Notes: a model not told the origin generated them from the letters alone. A stretch of DNA of 64,000 bases from Acidobacteriota bacterium (GCA_019347945.1 JAHWKK010000017.1:1-64000); one strand, 5' to 3'; positions 39,298 to 48,446 are shown, counted from the stretch's first letter. Made by a program: numbers and translations.

Positions 39298-39686
39298 TGG
39301 TGCTGGATACGTCGGCAATCCTCGCGATTCTCCTGGCGGAACCCGAGGCGGCGGCAATCGCAGCCGCGATCGAGGCCGCGGAATCGAGGGTGATGTCGGC
39401 CGCCAATCTGGTCGAGAGCTCGATCGTCATCGAAACCCGGTTCGGCGATGCCGGACAGCGCGAGCTCGACTACCTGGTTTATCGAGCGGCAATCGAGATC
39501 GTTCCCGTTGACAGGGAGCAGGCCGACATCGCGCGAGCTGCGTGGCGACGCTTCGGAAAAGGCCGGCATCAGGCCGGCCTGAATTTCGGCGACTGCTTTT
39601 CCTATGCTCTCAGCCGGATTCGGAGCGAGCCGCTCTGTTTCAGGGGCGACGACTTCTCGCGCACCGATGTCGAGTCCGCCCTCTAA
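39297..39686 (+). CDS. vapC: VapC-family PIN-domain ribonuclease toxin
   Basis: A 129-aa PIN-domain protein: first acidic residue in [13 protein letters not shown] (Asp4), Glu in AANLVESSIVI (about residue 41), and the C-terminal acidic pair in LNFGDCFSYALS and LCFRGDDFSRTD. These four acidic residues bind the metal that cleaves RNA, commonly tRNA or rRNA loops. Paired with the VapB antitoxin by overlapping start and stop codons. Target RNA cannot be deduced. Confidence 0.92.
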   Translation: MVLDTSAILAILLAEPEAAAIAAAIEAAESRVMSAANLVESSIVIETRFGDAGQRELDYLVYRAAIEIVPVDREQADIARAAWRRFGKGRHQAGLNFGDCFSYALSRIRSEPLCFRGDDFSRTDVESAL

Positions 39687-39832
39687 TGAATTTTCCGCGC
39701 CCGTTGTACCCGCCTTCGAGCCGACGCCCTCGACCGTGTATTTCGTGACCGGAGGCTCCGGCGAGCTTCGAGCTTTATCCCACGACCGCTTTGCTTTGGA
39801 ATCACGGATCGCCAGGAATTGTAGGTTCAGGT

Positions 39833-40576
39833 ATGAGAAATCGATTGACGATCCGGTGGTCCGCAGTCGCACTCGCGATGTTCGTCGTCGCCTGGCCGGC
39901 AGATGCGCAACGCTCGACGTATGAAGAGGCGCGAGCCAGGCTCGTCCGTCAGATCGAGACTGACGTTCGGATGACGAGCCGGCACATCGGAAAACGAGAG
40001 CTGGATGCCGGAGTCATGAAGGCGATCGCGGAGGTCGAGCGACATCATTTCGTTCCACCGCGGCTTCGGAAGGATGCGTACGATAATCGTCCGCTGCCGA
40101 TCGGCCACGGCCAGACGATCTCCCAGCCTTACATCGTTGCGCTGATGACGGATCTTCTGGATGTCGAGAAGGATGACGTCGTGCTCGAGGTCGGCACCGG
40201 CTCCGGATACCAGGCGGCGGTTCTCGCCGAGCTGGTCGATCACGTTCACACTGTCGAGATCATCGAGCCACTCGCAAAACAGGCTAAAGATCGCCTGAAG
40301 CGGCTCGGTTTCGACAACGTGTCGGTCAGCCACGCCGACGGTTATCATGGGCTTCCCGACGAGGCGCCATTCGATGCGATCATCGTGACCGCGGCGGCGG
40401 GAAGGATTCCACCGCCGCTGATCCGCCAGCTCGCTCCGGGGGGGCGGATGGTCATCCCCGTGGGACCGGCCTTTTCGATTCAGCAGCTCATGCTCATCGA
40501 GAAGGATGCGGAGGGCGCCATCACGACGCGTCAGATTCTTCCGGTCCGCTTCGTCCCGCTCACGGGCGAGCATTGA
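39833..40576 (+). CDS. pcm: Secreted protein-L-isoaspartate O-methyltransferase (Pcm-like)
   Basis: A 247-aa SAM-dependent methyltransferase that should methylate isoaspartyl residues to allow their repair. It has a predicted signal peptide (WSAVALAMFVVAWPADAQ) then a Pcm fold: FVPPRLRKDAYDNRPLPIGHGQTISQP matches the substrate region, VVLEVGTGSGYQAAVLAEL is the SAM motif, VEIIEPLAKQAKD follows, and FDAIIVTAAAGRIPPPLI is the acidic/post-I region. Pcm is normally cytoplasmic, since SAM is cytoplasmic, so a signal peptide is odd. The stop overlaps the start of the next gene (TTGA). Confidence 0.85.
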   Translation: MRNRLTIRWSAVALAMFVVAWPADAQRSTYEEARARLVRQIETDVRMTSRHIGKRELDAGVMKAIAEVERHHFVPPRLRKDAYDNRPLPIGHGQTISQPYIVALMTDLLDVEKDDVVLEVGTGSGYQAAVLAELVDHVHTVEIIEPLAKQAKDRLKRLGFDNVSVSHADGYHGLPDEAPFDAIIVTAAAGRIPPPLIRQLAPGGRMVIPVGPAFSIQQLMLIEKDAEGAITTRQILPVRFVPLTGEH

Positions 40577-42993
40577 TCCCGGAAGCATCCGCTGGTTCCC
40601 GAGTGCCGGGAGCGATCGCGGCGGCGGTCGGTGTCGTATCCGCGTGTGGACTCGCCTCGGAGATTCTCCTGATGAGAATCTTCTCCATCGCGGAGTGGGA
40701 TCTGTTCGCCTGGATGATCATCAGCCTGGCGCTTCTCGGGTTCGGTGCGAGCGGTACGGCGCTCGCCATCTTCCGGAAGCCGGCGCGGCGCTTCTACCCC
40801 GTGGTTGCCGTCATCATTCCTTCGATTCTCGCGGTCGTGCTCCCGCTGACACTCGCGCTGGCGTTGCGGGTCGAGTGGCGGTCGCTCGAGCTTCTCTGGA
40901 ACCCCGTGCAGGCGTTCCGGCTGCTGGTCATCTACCTCCTTCTTGCGGTGCCCTTTTTCTGTGTCGGTACCTTCATCGGTCTCAATCTGATGGAGTGGTC
41001 CGGCTCGATCCGGCGCGTTTACGGAGCGGATCTGGCAGGCGCGGCCGCGGGAGCGGTGATCGCTGCCGGTCTTCTGCAACTCGTCCGACCTGAAGCGGCG
41101 TGGCAGATGCTGACCGCGCTGTCGATCGTTTCGGCTGGGCTGATCGCTTTCGGCATCGCACGCAGGCTGATCTGGGTGCCCGCCGCGGGGCTTCTCCTGA
41201 CCGCTGCGATCGCCGTATTCCTTCCCTTTCGGCTCGAGCCAGGCGAGTACAAGGCGCTCTCACAGGCTCTTCGCGTACCGGGCGCAGAAATTATTGCCCG
41301 GGGAAGCAGCGCGCAATCCGATCTGCGTATGCTCGCAAACTCGAATGTGCCGCTGCGACTCGCACCCGGCCTCAGTCTCCAGCACTTCGAGGATCTGCCG
41401 TTGCAGCGAGGAATCTACGTAGATGGCGAAGGGCCGATCATTCTCAACCGTTCCGACCAGGCGCTGCGACATGTCGACGACACGGTGTTCGGCGCGGTGT
41501 TCGCGCTCGATGTTGCGGCTTCTTCGCGACGAGCGCTGGTCGTAGGGCTGACGGCTCTTCCGGAGATCGTGAGGCTTCATCAGGTCGGTTTCGAATCGAT
41601 CATCGTGCTCGAGCCCGATACGCGGCTCTCGGCAATGGCGCTCGACGCGAAGGGATGGGGAGGAGAGATTCTCGAGTCCGAGCGCGTCGAGCTCCGGGGA
41701 GAGACGCTTCGGTCAGGGCTCGCGAACGTCGATGGTGAGCTCGATCTGATTCTGATTCCGCTCGACGCTGGCCGCGGCTCGCTCGAGCCGGAAAGGGCGG
41801 TGACCGAGGAGTCTTTCGGGCGGATGCTGGATCATCTGAGTGACGAGGGGCTGATCGCGATCACGGCGCCGGTCGAGACGCCTCCCCGTTCGATTCCGCG
41901 GCTCCTCGTCGCGATCGCCAACGCCGTCGAGCGCCGCAATGACGGGTCGGAAAGGCACGTCGCTGCGTTGCGGGGATGGGATCGCGGTGTCGTTCTTCTC
42001 TCGAATTCACCCTTCACCTTATCGGATACGGCCTCGCTTCGCCGCTTTGCGGAATCTCATTCATTCGATCTCGTCTGGCTTGCAGGGGAATCATTCGAGT
42101 CGAACCGGTTCAACCAGCTGGCCGAGCCATGGTTTGGGGACAGCGCAGCGGCGATATTGGGAAGCCGGAGCTCGCGCCAGGAGCTCATCGATCAATACAA
42201 GTTCGATCTCACAGCGCCGACCGACGATCGCCCGTGGTTCGGGGTTCGGATGAAGACCGGAACTGTTCGTGAGCTGCTCGCTCTCCGCGAGGAAGGCGGG
42301 CTCGCGCTGCTCGAATCGGGTTATCCGGTACTCGTTCTGACGCTGGTCATTGCAATCCTTTCAGGGATGGTGCTGATTCTGCTTCCTCTGCGGATGGTCC
42401 GGCGTGAACGACATCCGGCCCTTCCGGCGGGGTGGAGGATCGTAACGACCTTCGGCGCGCTCGGTCTGGCGTTCCTTTTCGTCGAGATTGTCGCCATTCA
42501 TCGGATCGCCGCCATTCTCGGCCGGCCTCTGGAAGCGGTGACGATCGTCATCGCCTCGTTCCTCCTGTTTGCGGGAGCAGGAAGTCTGTGGGGACGACGG
42601 CTGCCGGGACTCGACGAATCGCGCGCCGCCGATACGGTCCTCCTTCGCGCAGCCGTGGCGATCGCCGTCGTCATTCTCCTCGGTCTTCTGATTTTCATGC
42701 TTGCCTCGGACTGGATTGCCGCGCTTCCTCATGCAGCAAAGGTGGCGATGTCGGTGATGGCGATTGCACCTCTCGCTTTTCTGATGGGCATTCCATTTCC
42801 CGCGGCGCTCGAGCGGATCCGCTCCGGAGGCGATTCCTGGATTGCATGGGCATGGGGGATCAACGGGTGCGCTTCGGTCGTCAGCGCGATCCTCGCGGTT
42901 CTGCTGTCAATCCATTTCGGCTTGGATGCAGTGAGCGTCACCGCCGCGGCGCTCTACGTCGTCGCCGGCGTCGCGATGAAGCAGGTTGTCTGA
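40573..42993 (+). CDS. Large integral membrane protein, spermidine-synthase-like domain
   Basis: An 806-aa protein with about seven TM helices in 15-220, a soluble central domain (about 250-560), and about seven further helices in 590-800. This layout is that of the fused membrane/spermidine synthase-like proteins. The central domain has weak Rossmann-like strands (RRALVVGLTALPEIVRLHQVGFESIIVLEPDTRLS) but lacks the glycine-rich SAM/dcSAM motif and conserved Asp pair of aminopropyltransferases, so enzyme activity is doubtful. TTG start at 40573 overlaps the Pcm stop; start choice is uncertain. Confidence 0.7.
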   Translation: MIPEASAGSRVPGAIAAAVGVVSACGLASEILLMRIFSIAEWDLFAWMIISLALLGFGASGTALAIFRKPARRFYPVVAVIIPSILAVVLPLTLALALRVEWRSLELLWNPVQAFRLLVIYLLLAVPFFCVGTFIGLNLMEWSGSIRRVYGADLAGAAAGAVIAAGLLQLVRPEAAWQMLTALSIVSAGLIAFGIARRLIWVPAAGLLLTAAIAVFLPFRLEPGEYKALSQALRVPGAEIIARGSSAQSDLRMLANSNVPLRLAPGLSLQHFEDLPLQRGIYVDGEGPIILNRSDQALRHVDDTVFGAVFALDVAASSRRALVVGLTALPEIVRLHQVGFESIIVLEPDTRLSAMALDAKGWGGEILESERVELRGETLRSGLANVDGELDLILIPLDAGRGSLEPERAVTEESFGRMLDHLSDEGLIAITAPVETPPRSIPRLLVAIANAVERRNDGSERHVAALRGWDRGVVLLSNSPFTLSDTASLRRFAESHSFDLVWLAGESFESNRFNQLAEPWFGDSAAAILGSRSSRQELIDQYKFDLTAPTDDRPWFGVRMKTGTVRELLALREEGGLALLESGYPVLVLTLVIAILSGMVLILLPLRMVRRERHPALPAGWRIVTTFGALGLAFLFVEIVAIHRIAAILGRPLEAVTIVIASFLLFAGAGSLWGRRLPGLDESRAADTVLLRAAVAIAVVILLGLLIFMLASDWIAALPHAAKVAMSVMAIAPLAFLMGIPFPAALERIRSGGDSWIAWAWGINGCASVVSAILAVLLSIHFGLDAVSVTAAALYVVAGVAMKQVV

Positions 42994-43043
42994 ACAGACC
43001 CGCTCGACAATTGTGAAACTCCGAGGGACAATCCGAGGCCCTC

Positions 43044-43277
43044 ATGACCGAGGGGTTCACACCGCGAGCGCTCGACGAGCAGCTGCGGCACGAGCTTAAT
43101 AATGCGATGATGGCCGTTCTCAGCCTGGTTCAGGTCATCGATCGTCACGCGGGCGATGATCCTGTCGTTCATGAAGCGGTCCTCAGGATCATCTCCGCCA
43201 TTGAGCGCTCGAGGGTCACCGTCGAGGAGGTGAGCGGTGAGCTCGCCTTGATCGCCTCGCGGTTGTCGTCGTCCTGA
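43044..43277 (+). CDS. Small protein resembling a lone histidine kinase H-box hairpin
   Basis: A 77-aa protein with two predicted helices: LRHELNNAMMAVLSLVQVIDR resembles the H-box of HisKA domains (H-E-x-x-N followed by hydrophobic heptads), and VVHEAVLRIISAIERSRVTVEEVSGEL resembles the second DHp helix. There is no ATPase domain and no receiver. It could be a phosphotransfer, dimerisation or decoy protein for a kinase. It is preceded by a short gap after the membrane protein gene and followed by the repeat cluster. Function is inference from the motif; coding status is moderately supported by a GAGG site upstream. Confidence 0.6.
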   Translation: MTEGFTPRALDEQLRHELNNAMMAVLSLVQVIDRHAGDDPVVHEAVLRIISAIERSRVTVEEVSGELALIASRLSSS

Positions 43278-43366
43278 TGTACATTCCATAGGTAAAAAAG
43301 CGCTATTCATCCTATAAAACACACTGTTTGTCCGACAAAATGTAGCTTCGCGCCAACCTCGTGGTT

Positions 43367-43439
43367 CTGTCGCCCGCTGAAGCGGGCTCACACTGTTTCG
43401 AAGCGAGGTCTCTGTCCCCCGGCTGAAGCCGGGGGCTGA
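43367..43439 (-). repeat. Composite palindromic element, reversed copy
   Basis: Reverse complement of the element seen at 5975 and 43793: module B (43367-43389) first, a 22-base linker beginning ACACTGTTT, then module A (43412 to about 43439) with one or two mismatches at its outer end. The linker start ACACTGTTT is shared with the copy at 43793 (seen as AAACAGTGT just before module B there), so conservation extends into the linker beside module B. Confidence 0.75.
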
Positions 43440-43560
43440 GAACTGTCGCCGCCGTTCGGCGGCTTCGGGGATTACGTTCATTTTGAGCGACCCTGCGACG
43501 ATCAGCGGATGGGCGTTGGTTCTGTCGCCCGCTTTTGCGGGCTCCAAAATCCTCACTCAC

Positions 43561-43628
43561 AGCCCGCTCCGCGGGCTCTAAAATCCTCACTCACAGCCCG
43601 CTCCGCGGGCTCTAAAATCCTCACTCGC
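43561..43628. repeat. Two tandem 34-base hairpin units
   Basis: Two consecutive 34-base units, each beginning with the hairpin AGCCCGCTCCGCGGGCT and continuing TAAAATCCTCACTCAC; the second differs at one base. A third, partial unit (43541-43560) precedes with a variant hairpin. Not CRISPR: the units are directly adjacent with no spacer. Confidence 0.8.
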
Positions 43629-43792
43629 AGCCCGCGCCAGGGAGCTGGTTCTCTTCGAGGCTGAATATCCGCGAGAGCATTCATCCTCGATTAGCCCGTG
43701 CCAGCGGGCGAGAGAACGCCGAACCTTCGGGAGCATTGGAAAATTCGCGAGACGATGATTCTCGTTCAGCCCGCGCCAGCGGGCGAAAGATT

Positions 43793-43865
43793 TTAGCCCC
43801 CGGCTTCAGCCGGGGGACAGTAGATCGTCCCAAAACAGTGTGAGCCCGCTTCAGCGGGCGACAGG
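43793..43865 (+). repeat. Composite palindromic element, copy at 43.8 kb
   Basis: Module A (43793-43820) and module B (43842-43865) are identical to those at 5975-6047, with the same 21-base linker length but largely different linker sequence (it carries AAAACAGTGT next to module B). It lies 28 bases before the stop codon of the leftward M20 peptidase gene. Confidence 0.8.
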
Positions 43866-43893
43866 ACCTCGACCACGCTCGCGCTGAAAGGCG

Positions 43894-45231
43894 TCAGTAG
43901 CCGAGCTGGGCGAGACGGCCGGCGTCGGTGAGTCTGTGGATCAGCACTCCGATGCGCGCGGCGAGGATTCCGAGCGTATCGAGCCGCACGGTCTCGTCGA
44001 TCGTGTGGGAATGGCTCCCGTGAGATCCGAGGCCGTCGATTGCATCGACGTAATCGGCGACGAAGGAGACGTCGCCCGCACCGCGCCGGCCGGGATCGCC
44101 GGGAACGATCGGCTCGAGCCCGAGATCACGGTTCACGCCATCGAGGACTTTCGCGAGGAACCGGTTTCCTTCCGTGGGTGCCATCGCGGGATAACCCTCG
44201 TTCCAGAAGACTCTGGCCGAGGTTCGTGGAAGGTTTCCGGTGGAGACGATTTCCTCGACGAGAGACATCAGATGCTGTTTCTGCTCGGGGGTGAGAAAGC
44301 GCATGTCACCTTCGATGATGGCCTTGTCGGCGACGATGTTGGTGACGCCGCCGGTCGATCCGTGATGCGCCGAGGCGTCGAAGCTGGTCTGGCTTCCGGA
44401 GAGAACCACGGAGGGGTTGAGCGCAGCGTTCGGCATTCCATCGATCGACTTCCTGATTGTGTCGAGAATTCTCGCCGCCTCGTACGAGGCGCCATACCCG
44501 ATACCCGGACGAAAGATCCCGGAAGAGTGCCCGGTGCGCGCTTCGACCTCGATGCGCCACTGCTCGACACCACGTCTTCCGATCGTGACTGAACCTGGAG
44601 ACGAGCTCTCGAATGCGAGGGCGACGTCGCTTCGCATCGCCGCCTCGACGAGCGGTGCGCGCGCGACGGAGAGCGGGCGGCCGCCTTCTTCTTCGTCACC
44701 CGTGAGAAAGACGATAATCTGGTGACCATCGAGCGTTCCAGCGCTCTGCATCGCGCGAAGAGCTTCGATCATGACGACGTTTCCACCCTTCATGTCATCG
44801 CCGCCGCTCGCGCGGGCGATGTCGCCATCGCGCTCGAACCAGTCTCCGTCGATCACGGTGTCGAGATGCCCGATGAGAAGCAGCCGCTTTCCTTCCGACC
44901 CGCTTCGCTCGGCGATGAGGTGTCCTGCCCGATCGAGCTCGGGCGGGAGGTCGATCCATCGCGTCTCGAACCCGAGCGATTCGAGCTCCCGGGCGAAGAC
45001 CGTCCCGACGCGGCGGACGCCCTCGTGATTCGAGGTCGCGCTCGGAATTCGGACGGCTTCCTCGAGAAGCGCGATGGTGGCATCGTGGCGCGCGGTCGCG
45101 GCGTCGACGATTGCCTGCTCAGTCGTGTCCAGCGTGAATGTGAGGGGCGGCTGAACCTGTGTGGTCGTGCAGGTAGAGACTGCGATCAGGATGACGATGA
45201 GTATCGGATACGGAAGAGGCTGTGGCTTCAT
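43894..45231 (-). CDS. M20-family metallopeptidase, exported
   Basis: A 445-aa zinc aminoacylase/carboxypeptidase-like protein with an N-terminal hydrophobic segment (about 8-20, LIVILIAVSTC), possibly a lipoprotein signal with a poor lipobox. Metal-binding motifs: GHLDTV (first His and Asp), SGGDDMKGG (bridging Asp), TGDEEEGG (general base Glu plus Glu ligand), and the C-terminal GLGSHGSHSHT His. The dimerisation domain (RTGHSSGIF) lies between. It should hydrolyse small peptides or amide conjugates in the envelope. The true start at 45231 is chosen for the signal segment; the longer frame is a shadow. Last in a leftward gene run. Confidence 0.88.
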   Translation of the reverse strand: MKPQPLPYPILIVILIAVSTCTTTQVQPPLTFTLDTTEQAIVDAATARHDATIALLEEAVRIPSATSNHEGVRRVGTVFARELESLGFETRWIDLPPELDRAGHLIAERSGSEGKRLLLIGHLDTVIDGDWFERDGDIARASGGDDMKGGNVVMIEALRAMQSAGTLDGHQIIVFLTGDEEEGGRPLSVARAPLVEAAMRSDVALAFESSSPGSVTIGRRGVEQWRIEVEARTGHSSGIFRPGIGYGASYEAARILDTIRKSIDGMPNAALNPSVVLSGSQTSFDASAHHGSTGGVTNIVADKAIIEGDMRFLTPEQKQHLMSLVEEIVSTGNLPRTSARVFWNEGYPAMAPTEGNRFLAKVLDGVNRDLGLEPIVPGDPGRRGAGDVSFVADYVDAIDGLGSHGSHSHTIDETVRLDTLGILAARIGVLIHRLTDAGRLAQLGY

Positions 45232-45331
45232 TGGTGCGTATTCAATCACAGGCGAAGACCGCGAGGAACGGGAGGAAGTCCGCGCGCTCGGGGCTGATTC
45301 TTTCTCGTAAGGACGACGGGTCCAGGCCACG

Positions 45332-48300
45332 TCACACCGGTTTCTTTTGATTGGCGGGGCGGTCCAGCAGGCGGGCGACTTCGTCTGCGAGCTCGACCGG
45401 ATGGGCGGGTTTCCGGATGTAGGAGTCGAACCCTGCGTCGAGAGCCCGCTGACGATCCTCGTCGCGCCCGTATGCGGTAAGCGCGATCGCGGCAATCGAA
45501 CGGAGCGGCTCATCCGGAGCATTCCGAACGGCGCGGATCAGTTCGTATCCGTCGCGATGAGGCATTCCGATGTCGCTCACGATCAGGTCGGGGATCTGGT
45601 CGCGGAGCCGCGACAGAGCTTCGTCGACGGATTCGGCGGTCGCGACGGTCGCGCCGCACTGCTGAAGGATCGTCGAGACGAGCCGGCGTGCATCACGCTC
45701 GTCGTCGACGACGAGAATGCTGCAGTGTCGCAGTCGTGGAAGACGCCGTTCGGTCTCCTGATGATCGACTGTGTAATCGTGTGGCAGCTCGTCCTTTTCG
45801 AAATGAAGAGCGGCAGTCGGGAGTACCACGCGGAAGGTCGAGCCCTTCCCGAGACCTTCGCTTTGAACCTCGACCTCTCCGCCGTGGAGCTCCGTGAGAT
45901 GGCGGACGATCGCGAGGCCGAGGCCAAGACCTCCGTGCTCGCGTGAGGTGGAGCTCTCGGCCTGCTGAAATCGTTCGAAAACTCTCGGCAGAAACTCGTG
46001 AGCGATTCCGATGCCGTCGTCCTCGACCTCGAGAATGATCGACGAGCGATCCGAACGGAGGCGCACCTCGACACGGCCGCCCTTCGGAGTGAACTTGACG
46101 GCGTTGGAGAGGAGGTTCCAGACGATCTGGCGGATGCGGCCCTCGTCTCCTGTAGCGAGCGGGACCTCCTCGACCGACTCTCGGATCGTGATCTGGCGCG
46201 CGGCTGCCGCGGGAGAGATCCCCTGGACGGCGTCGTGCGTAATCCCCCGAAGGTCGACGGGTCCGATTTCGAGCTTCAGCTTGCCGGTGACGATTCGCGA
46301 CACGTCGAGCACGTCGTCGATGAGCTCCGCCTGTGCGTCGGCGCTGGTCGCGATGGTACCGATGGCTTCCCTCTGGAGCTCCGGGTCGAGATCCTCGAGC
46401 AGGAGCAGCCGGGCCCAGCCGAGAATGGCGGTCATCGGCGTGCGGAGCTCGTGCGAGAGGGTAGCGAGAAACTCGTCTTTGGCGCGGCTCGCTGCGGCAG
46501 CGCCCTGATAGAGCTCTGCGTTCCGGATCGCCTGGCCAGCCCGTCTGCCGAGCTCGAGCGCGAACTCCAGGTCCTCCTCGTCGTAGCGGAGGCCGGACTC
46601 GGTCGAAGTCACCAGGCTGATCGCACCGAGTATGCGGCCAGGGGTGGCGATCGGAACGACAATGTAGGAGCGAAGCCCGAGCGCCTGGAGAATCCGGAAA
46701 TGTTCCTCGTCACGGACCGCTTCGCGAACGAGGCCTTCGGAAATTTCGGAGATCAGCTCGGGCTCCCCCGTTCGGATCACGTTGACGACGCCGCGGGGAG
46801 AATCGGGATCGGTCGGATACTCCTTTTCGAGCCTTTGTGCGAGCTCGACCTTTTCCGGGTCGACGTGCTTGACCTTGAGGCGGGCGAGCTTGCCATCGGC
46901 GTCCAGGAGATCGATCACGCACCAGTCGGCGAGCGCCGGGACGAAGAGGTCGGCGACCTGGGCGAGCGTCTCTTCGTACTCGAGCGACTCGGTGAGAATC
47001 TTTCCCGCGGCGGCAAGTATCCGGATCCTCTCCTCGCCGCGTACCCGTTCGCTCACGTCCAGCGTCACGCCCCGCATGCCGACGGGTTTTCCGTCCCGGA
47101 TAACGGGAACGGAGTGGGATTCGACCCAGATCGTGCGACCGTCCTTTGTGATCCAGCGGAACTCGTTCGGCGCCGTTCGCTTCCCCTCGAGAGTCTCTCG
47201 GGCGGTCCTCGCCGCCCGGTCGCGGTCTTCGGGATGGACAATCCCGAGCCAGAAGTTCGGCGTCGACAGCCATTCCTTTCGCGAGTAACCGAGGATGCTC
47301 TCGACCTGTTCGCTGACGAAGCTGATCGTCTGGGCCGGGTTATCGGGGTCGCCCCACGCCTCCCAGACGACTCCCGGGATCGAGGCGATGAGCTCGTCCA
47401 TCCGATACCGGAGGCTGGCGGCTTCCCGCTCGGCCTCGCGTCTGGAGGTGATGTCGTGAATCGATCCGGTGAAGAAAGTGCTTCCGGCCTGCCGGAGCTC
47501 ACCGAAGGTCACCGAAACGATGATTTCAGTTCCGTCCTTCCGAATGGCGGGCAACTCGGTTCCGTCCCATGCGATGTGGCGGCGTCCGGTCTCGAGATAG
47601 CGACGGATCCCCATTTCGTGAAGGGGACGCATGTGTGGCGGCATCAAATCCGTGAGCTGGCGTCCCAGGAGCTCGCCCCTGTTGTAGCCGAACATCGATT
47701 CGAGCGCGGGGTTGGTGGCGACGATTCTGCTCGAGGTGTCGATCGTGACGACCCCGATCGCGATGCTCTCGAGCACTGCCCGGTATCCTCCCTCGGAGTC
47801 GGAGAGAGCGCCTTCGAGACGGAGCTTTGCGATGAACTGACCGAGCTGGCGACCGATCGACCCGAGCGTAGCGAGCAGCTCGCTCTCGATCGATCGGGGG
47901 GAGCGGCTGTAGAAGTCGAGCGCCCCGATCGCGTGACCTCCCGCGATGATCGGGATCGCGAGACCCGAAACGATGCCCGCCAGGCGCGCATCGTGGCTTC
48001 GAACGAAGAGCTCGTCGCGTGCGAGATCGGGAACGAAGACGCTTTCCTTCTGCTCCACGGCGCGTCCGGGAAGGCCCGCTCCCTTCTCGAGTACCGCTTC
48101 ACCGGTTGCTGCGCGGAGCGATTCCGCGCTTCGAGAATCCTTCTCGTGAATCCGTGCCGCACGAAGGGGTCCATCCCGGGTGGACAGCCATAAAGCTGCG
48201 ATGTCCCAGCCGAGAAACTCGGTCAGCAGGCGAAGCAGGTCGTCGGCGACCTCGAGCAGGGTTCCGCCCGACGCGAGGAGCGACGAAACGGCGTTCTGAA

Positions 48301-48343
48301 GCTTCAGCCGTTCCGCCGCGGGGTTGTTCGAGTCGGTCGTCAT
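45332..48343 (-). CDS. Hybrid sensor histidine kinase with GAF, PAS and receiver domains
   Basis: A 1003-aa soluble kinase. Order: GAF (about 20-175), PAS (about 185-300; GVVTIDTSSRIVATNPALE), second PAS/PAC (about 320-430; FVSEQVESILGYSRKEWL), second GAF (about 455-600), HisKA with His about 630 in SHELRTPMTAILGW, HATPase (NLLSNAVKFTPKGG, DDGIGI, GGLGLGLAIV), and a C-terminal receiver with Asp near 920 (LIVSDIGMPHRDG). No TM segment. It would sense a cytoplasmic signal and phosphorylate its own receiver, then perhaps a separate HPt protein. It sits 100 bases upstream of the M20 peptidase gene. Confidence 0.93.
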   Translation of the reverse strand: MTTDSNNPAAERLKLQNAVSSLLASGGTLLEVADDLLRLLTEFLGWDIAALWLSTRDGPLRAARIHEKDSRSAESLRAATGEAVLEKGAGLPGRAVEQKESVFVPDLARDELFVRSHDARLAGIVSGLAIPIIAGGHAIGALDFYSRSPRSIESELLATLGSIGRQLGQFIAKLRLEGALSDSEGGYRAVLESIAIGVVTIDTSSRIVATNPALESMFGYNRGELLGRQLTDLMPPHMRPLHEMGIRRYLETGRRHIAWDGTELPAIRKDGTEIIVSVTFGELRQAGSTFFTGSIHDITSRREAEREAASLRYRMDELIASIPGVVWEAWGDPDNPAQTISFVSEQVESILGYSRKEWLSTPNFWLGIVHPEDRDRAARTARETLEGKRTAPNEFRWITKDGRTIWVESHSVPVIRDGKPVGMRGVTLDVSERVRGEERIRILAAAGKILTESLEYEETLAQVADLFVPALADWCVIDLLDADGKLARLKVKHVDPEKVELAQRLEKEYPTDPDSPRGVVNVIRTGEPELISEISEGLVREAVRDEEHFRILQALGLRSYIVVPIATPGRILGAISLVTSTESGLRYDEEDLEFALELGRRAGQAIRNAELYQGAAAASRAKDEFLATLSHELRTPMTAILGWARLLLLEDLDPELQREAIGTIATSADAQAELIDDVLDVSRIVTGKLKLEIGPVDLRGITHDAVQGISPAAAARQITIRESVEEVPLATGDEGRIRQIVWNLLSNAVKFTPKGGRVEVRLRSDRSSIILEVEDDGIGIAHEFLPRVFERFQQAESSTSREHGGLGLGLAIVRHLTELHGGEVEVQSEGLGKGSTFRVVLPTAALHFEKDELPHDYTVDHQETERRLPRLRHCSILVVDDERDARRLVSTILQQCGATVATAESVDEALSRLRDQIPDLIVSDIGMPHRDGYELIRAVRNAPDEPLRSIAAIALTAYGRDEDRQRALDAGFDSYIRKPAHPVELADEVARLLDRPANQKKPV

Positions 48344-48446
48344 CGTCGATCACCAGGGCGAGCGCTCGCGCAACTCGGATCGTCCCCGATTGCCGACCGA
48401 TTGCAGAAAGCACGCCGCTGGGCGGATGACGAACCGGGCCCGCGCC

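Larger units (their letters stand above)
43278..43893. repeat. Cluster of palindromic repeats between convergent genes
   Basis: A gene-free 616-base gap. After an AT-rich start (43278-43340) it holds a reversed composite element (43367-43439), a CGCCGCCGTTCGGCGGC hairpin (about 43447), a hairpin with a GCCCGC...GCGGGC stem at 43528, two tandem 34-base units at 43561-43628, two related AGCCCG(T/C)GCCAGCGGGCGA hairpins near 43692 and 43769, and a forward composite element (43793-43865). The hairpin stems are variations on GCCCGC. No ORF with convincing composition is seen. Confidence 0.85.

Noticed and set aside
40573-42993. Calling the membrane protein a functional spermidine synthase
   Set aside because: The central domain lacks the glycine-rich cofactor motif and catalytic Asp residues, so only the broad resemblance was kept.
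43541-43628. Possible CRISPR array in the repeat cluster
   Set aside because: The repeats are directly adjacent, palindromic in themselves, and have no unique spacers; no cas genes are present.
45998-48193. Long rightward open frame opposite the hybrid kinase, and similar frames at 2465-4105, 20668-22773, 51521-53944, 54100-55725, 57167-59248 and 9737-11683
   Set aside because: All are antisense shadows created by GC-rich codon bias. Their translations are rich in Asp/Arg/Glu/Val without any fold motif, and each lies opposite a gene with conserved motifs.
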